NCBI GenBank assembly: GCA_964537055.1
Contig: CAZHYV010000012.1
Location: forward strand, 1 to 23,364
Source of the DNA: CAZHYV01 sp964537055
GTDB taxonomy: Bacteria; Myxococcota_A; Polyangia; Palsa-1104; JAEUJZ01
Length of the DNA: 23,364 nucleotides
Direction: 5' to 3'
In this document: piece by piece, positions 21,388 to 23,364 of the stretch
How the letters are laid out: each line of letters opens with the position of its first letter
How positions within the stretch are numbered: the stretch's first letter is position 1
Notes under the pieces: generated by a model
Databases searched by the model: none
The model's input: only the letters and a program-made list of their open reading frames with translations
What the model was told of the DNA's origin: nothing
Translations under genes and position numbers: made by a program

Positions 21388-21539
21388 AGCATGAGTTCCC
21401 CCAAATCGCGGATGCGTGGTCGATCCCCCTTGATGAGTTTGAGGCAAGATTGACCGCCATCCGCGATATGAAACATGAGGATGAAGGCGGGGACCTTCAG
21501 GAGCTTCGTGACATGAGAAAGGCACTGCTGGATGGCTGA
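20902..21539 (+). CDS. Tail assembly chaperone, gpGT-like frameshift fusion (212 aa)
   Basis: A -1 shift at 21312 joins the first 137 codons of the gpG-like frame to a downstream frame that ends at TGA 21537-21539. After the join the protein reads PSGGGAGDLSDSADDRYGFY then DRCRIEHEFPQIADAWSIPL, ending LRDMRKALLDG. The RCRIEHEFPxIADxWSIPLDE segment is a well-folded domain-like sequence of the kind found in gpT, and there is no start codon that would explain it as an independent gene. GT fusions are made at a few percent in lambda-like phages and the G:GT ratio is needed for tail assembly. The stop region overlaps the tape measure ATG 21532. Confidence 0.85.
21306..21333 (+). promoter_or_regulatory. 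-1 ribosomal frameshift site (CCCAAAC plus stem-loop)
   Basis: The heptamer CCCAAAC (21306-21312) is in the reading frame as C CCA AAC, the canonical X XXY YYZ form, so Pro and Asn tRNAs can re-pair on CCC and AAA. One base later, CTCCGGC (21314-21320) pairs perfectly with GCCGGAG (21327-21333) around a GGCGGA loop, a 7-bp GC-rich stem. The spacer is shorter than the usual 5-9 nt; partial opening of the stem base would give the usual distance. Confidence 0.85.
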
Positions 21540-23364
21540 TGGAGCTATAAGGGACGCGGGCGGCATTTCAATCCCGGTGACGGTGGACCCATCCACCATG
21601 AAGCCGGGATTTGAAGAGGTGAAGCGCATCATCGCGCGTTCTCCCAATGTGATCAAGATCAAGCCTGAAATGGATTTTCAGGAAGGTCAGATCACCCGCG
21701 CCATGAACAAGGCCATCCGCGAAGCCGAGCGTGCCAGCGCCCAACTTGCGGCGAACATGCGGCTGATTAACGAAAAGTCTTTCGTTTTTGAACCCCGCGT
21801 CAAGTTCAGCAAGGAAGCGGTAGAGGTCCGCGTGGCGGAGATGATCCGCACAGCCAAGGAACGTGCCGCACGTGAACAAATCGAGATTGCCGCCAAGGTC
21901 AAGTATGCGGAAGACACCCGCGTTTTGGGTCCGCAGACGCGAACCTTGACCGCAAGGGCGGAATTGGTTTCGGGACGTACCGAGCAGGAACGGGCGTTTC
22001 GTAACCAACTGGCCGCAACCTTGAGTGAGGCCAGGGCGGAAGTCCAACGGCACAAGCTGACGCTGGATGTTCAAACCCGATTGATTGGGACGGGGAACCT
22101 GGAGGCTGAAGCCACACAGAGATTTCTGAATACTCGCGGCATGACGGCTCGTCCCAACCAGGGAGGCGAGCATGGTGGGTCGTCTTCGCATCGCGGTTTG
22201 GCCAGCTTCAACCCCTTCTCGCAAAGGGGGCTGGAGCGGGCGTTTGGTTTTGCGGCGGCGGGGTATGTTGTTACCGAGGGTTTGAATATCGGGGGGGATT
22301 ATTTTTCGAGAGAGAATCGCCGACTAAGAGTATCATCAGACCCCAGTGAACGGAATCAGGCAACGCTAAACACCATTCAATCCGCCGCAGCCCTTCCGGT
22401 CATTGGCAACATTGTTCGATTTTCCGATCAAATCAGTGGGGCGAGTGCCGCATTGCAGAGAAACATTGCGGACGCCGAAAAGCAGCGGGCCGCAATCGAG
22501 GATGTTCGGGATTTGGTGCCAAATCTCCGGGCGGAGGTTGCATCCATGTCGGGGGATGAAAGCCTAGCCATTGCGGAGCGATCAAAGGGAAATATCTCCA
22601 GGGCTAAACGGCTTGCGTACGCGAGCGGCAACACAAGCGAAGGTATTGAGGCGGTCAACCTTGAAACCCGGATCAGGGACCTGCGCCAATTTCAGGCCGA
22701 AGATCGACGCTTGTTTTCAATTTATTCCACCGAGCAATTAACCCAGGCGTCAAATTTACAGATCGGTGCATCCCGTGCGGCGCGTAGTGGGGATAGTGAT
22801 CGTGCCGTACAGTTAAGACAGGGCGCAGAGAGATTGCAACTTCAGTTGTCTGGCCAACAGAAATTAGTCGGAGTTCTTGATCCGCAGGAGCGGAAGAATA
22901 TCTCCGATCAGAACATCGCTGCGCTGGCCACACAAGCCGAACAGCATGAAGCTGAAATCGAAGAGCGAAAGAAACGCCGCGCCGTCGATTCTGCCTCCGC
23001 TGTTGCCGCAACGTCTGAGGCAACACTTCGCATTCAGCGGAAAAACTACGAAGCCGATCTTCAGGCGTTCGATAACGCGACCCAAGCAAAGCTGGCGCTG
23101 ATCCAGGACCTTGAAGAGCGGCAAAACGAATCCACCCGACGCATGGCGGAGCGTTCGGTCATCGTTGCCAACCATGAACGGCAAATCAATGAATCCGTTG
23201 CGATTGCCAGGGCCAACACTTCCGCCAATGAACTTCGCATCCAGCGGCGGGATTACGAAGCCGAAAAGCAACTGTTCGAGGCGAACGCGAAAGCTAAACT
23301 GGATGCCATTGAAGACCCGCGACTAAAGAAGGCGGCTCAGGATGAGATTGATAGCCAGCGGCGG
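21532..23364 (+). CDS. Tape measure protein (N-terminal 611 aa, 3' partial)
   Basis: An uninterrupted frame of 611 codons runs from ATG 21532 (overlapping the GT stop) to the right edge with no stop. It begins MADGAIRDAGGISIPVTVDP and is dominated by long charged alpha-helical/coiled-coil stretches (AIREAERASAQLAANMRL, AEMIRTAKERAAREQIEIAA, AEQHEAEIEERKKRRAV), the hallmark of tape measure proteins that set tail length and are threaded through the tail tube. A short glycine-rich, mildly hydrophobic segment (about residues 236-260; FGFAAAGYVVTEGLNIGGDY) could be the membrane-insertion part. Two similar units begin at codons 23026 and 23233 (LRIQRKNYEAD and LRIQRRDYEAE), a 69-residue period. Gene order after G/GT is canonical. 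Confidence 0.88.
   Translation, partial: MADGAIRDAGGISIPVTVDPSTMKPGFEEVKRIIARSPNVIKIKPEMDFQEGQITRAMNKAIREAERASAQLAANMRLINEKSFVFEPRVKFSKEAVEVRVAEMIRTAKERAAREQIEIAAKVKYAEDTRVLGPQTRTLTARAELVSGRTEQERAFRNQLAATLSEARAEVQRHKLTLDVQTRLIGTGNLEAEATQRFLNTRGMTARPNQGGEHGGSSSHRGLASFNPFSQRGLERAFGFAAAGYVVTEGLNIGGDYFSRENRRLRVSSDPSERNQATLNTIQSAAALPVIGNIVRFSDQISGASAALQRNIADAEKQRAAIEDVRDLVPNLRAEVASMSGDESLAIAERSKGNISRAKRLAYASGNTSEGIEAVNLETRIRDLRQFQAEDRRLFSIYSTEQLTQASNLQIGASRAARSGDSDRAVQLRQGAERLQLQLSGQQKLVGVLDPQERKNISDQNIAALATQAEQHEAEIEERKKRRAVDSASAVAATSEATLRIQRKNYEADLQAFDNATQAKLALIQDLEERQNESTRRMAERSVIVANHERQINESVAIARANTSANELRIQRRDYEAEKQLFEANAKAKLDAIEDPRLKKAAQDEIDSQRR

Noticed and set aside
21568..22224. Minus-strand frame of 218 codons
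   Set aside because: It is antisense to the tape measure frame, which is supported by gene order and coiled-coil content.

Overview
The window is a scaffolded stretch of a tailed double-stranded DNA bacteriophage, or of a prophage of one. Every credible gene lies on the plus strand, and most are packed end to end with ATGA, TAATG, GTGA or TGATG start/stop overlaps. The layout is that of a siphovirus with an HK97-type head: terminase, portal, prohead protease, capsid, connectors, tail terminator, tail tube, G/GT tail-assembly chaperone, tape measure. The high-GC codon use and several GTG and TTG starts fit a high-GC bacterial host, but nothing identifies the host. No integrase, repressor, replication or lysis gene is recognisable, so lytic and temperate lifestyles cannot be told apart. 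Three gaps of exactly 100 N (1601-1700, 13991-14090, 20000-20099) are probably scaffolding placeholders of unknown true length.

Region 1 (1-6309) is an accessory and receptor-binding region. It has three beta-helix/pectate-lyase-like spike or fibre genes, one of them cut by the left edge, and an Ig-like/coiled-coil tail protein. Between them lies a small-gene island: an unknown 64-aa gene, a capless HAD phosphatase, a family of very small glycine-zipper membrane peptides, a 110-nt tRNA-like element with an expanded anticodon loop, and a small CxxC protein. Several gene junctions here share one nearly identical stop/SD/start sequence, which suggests cassette exchange.

Region 2 (6400-12397) is the packaging and prohead region: a large multi-zinc-knuckle HNH protein, TerS (P27-like), TerL, a small gp74-like HNH nuclease, HK97-type portal, a 55-aa gene and a prohead protease with a C-terminal zinc ribbon. 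Region 3 (12398-16018) holds the major capsid gene behind a structured leader, 21-bp tandem repeats derived from the capsid 3' end, a terminator-like hairpin, a probable capsid-associated protein, a strong terminator, a methyltransferase-glycosyltransferase fusion and a 58-aa gene. Region 4 (16018-19602) encodes the connector: a gp6-like adaptor fused to an N-terminal beta domain, head closure, a beta-repeat protein, a gp10-like neck protein and the tail terminator.

Region 5 (19626-23364) is the tail: two unrecognised genes interrupted by a gap, a tail tube gene whose ribosome binding site lies in a hairpin, a G/GT chaperone pair with a clear -1 frameshift signal (CCCAAAC plus a GC-rich stem-loop), and 611 codons of a tape measure protein that runs off the right edge.

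The most notable signals are the frameshift cassette, the SD-sequestering hairpin before the tail tube, the 21-bp minicistron repeat array after the capsid gene, the methyltransferase-glycosyltransferase fusion, the tRNA-like element and the tiny membrane-peptide family.
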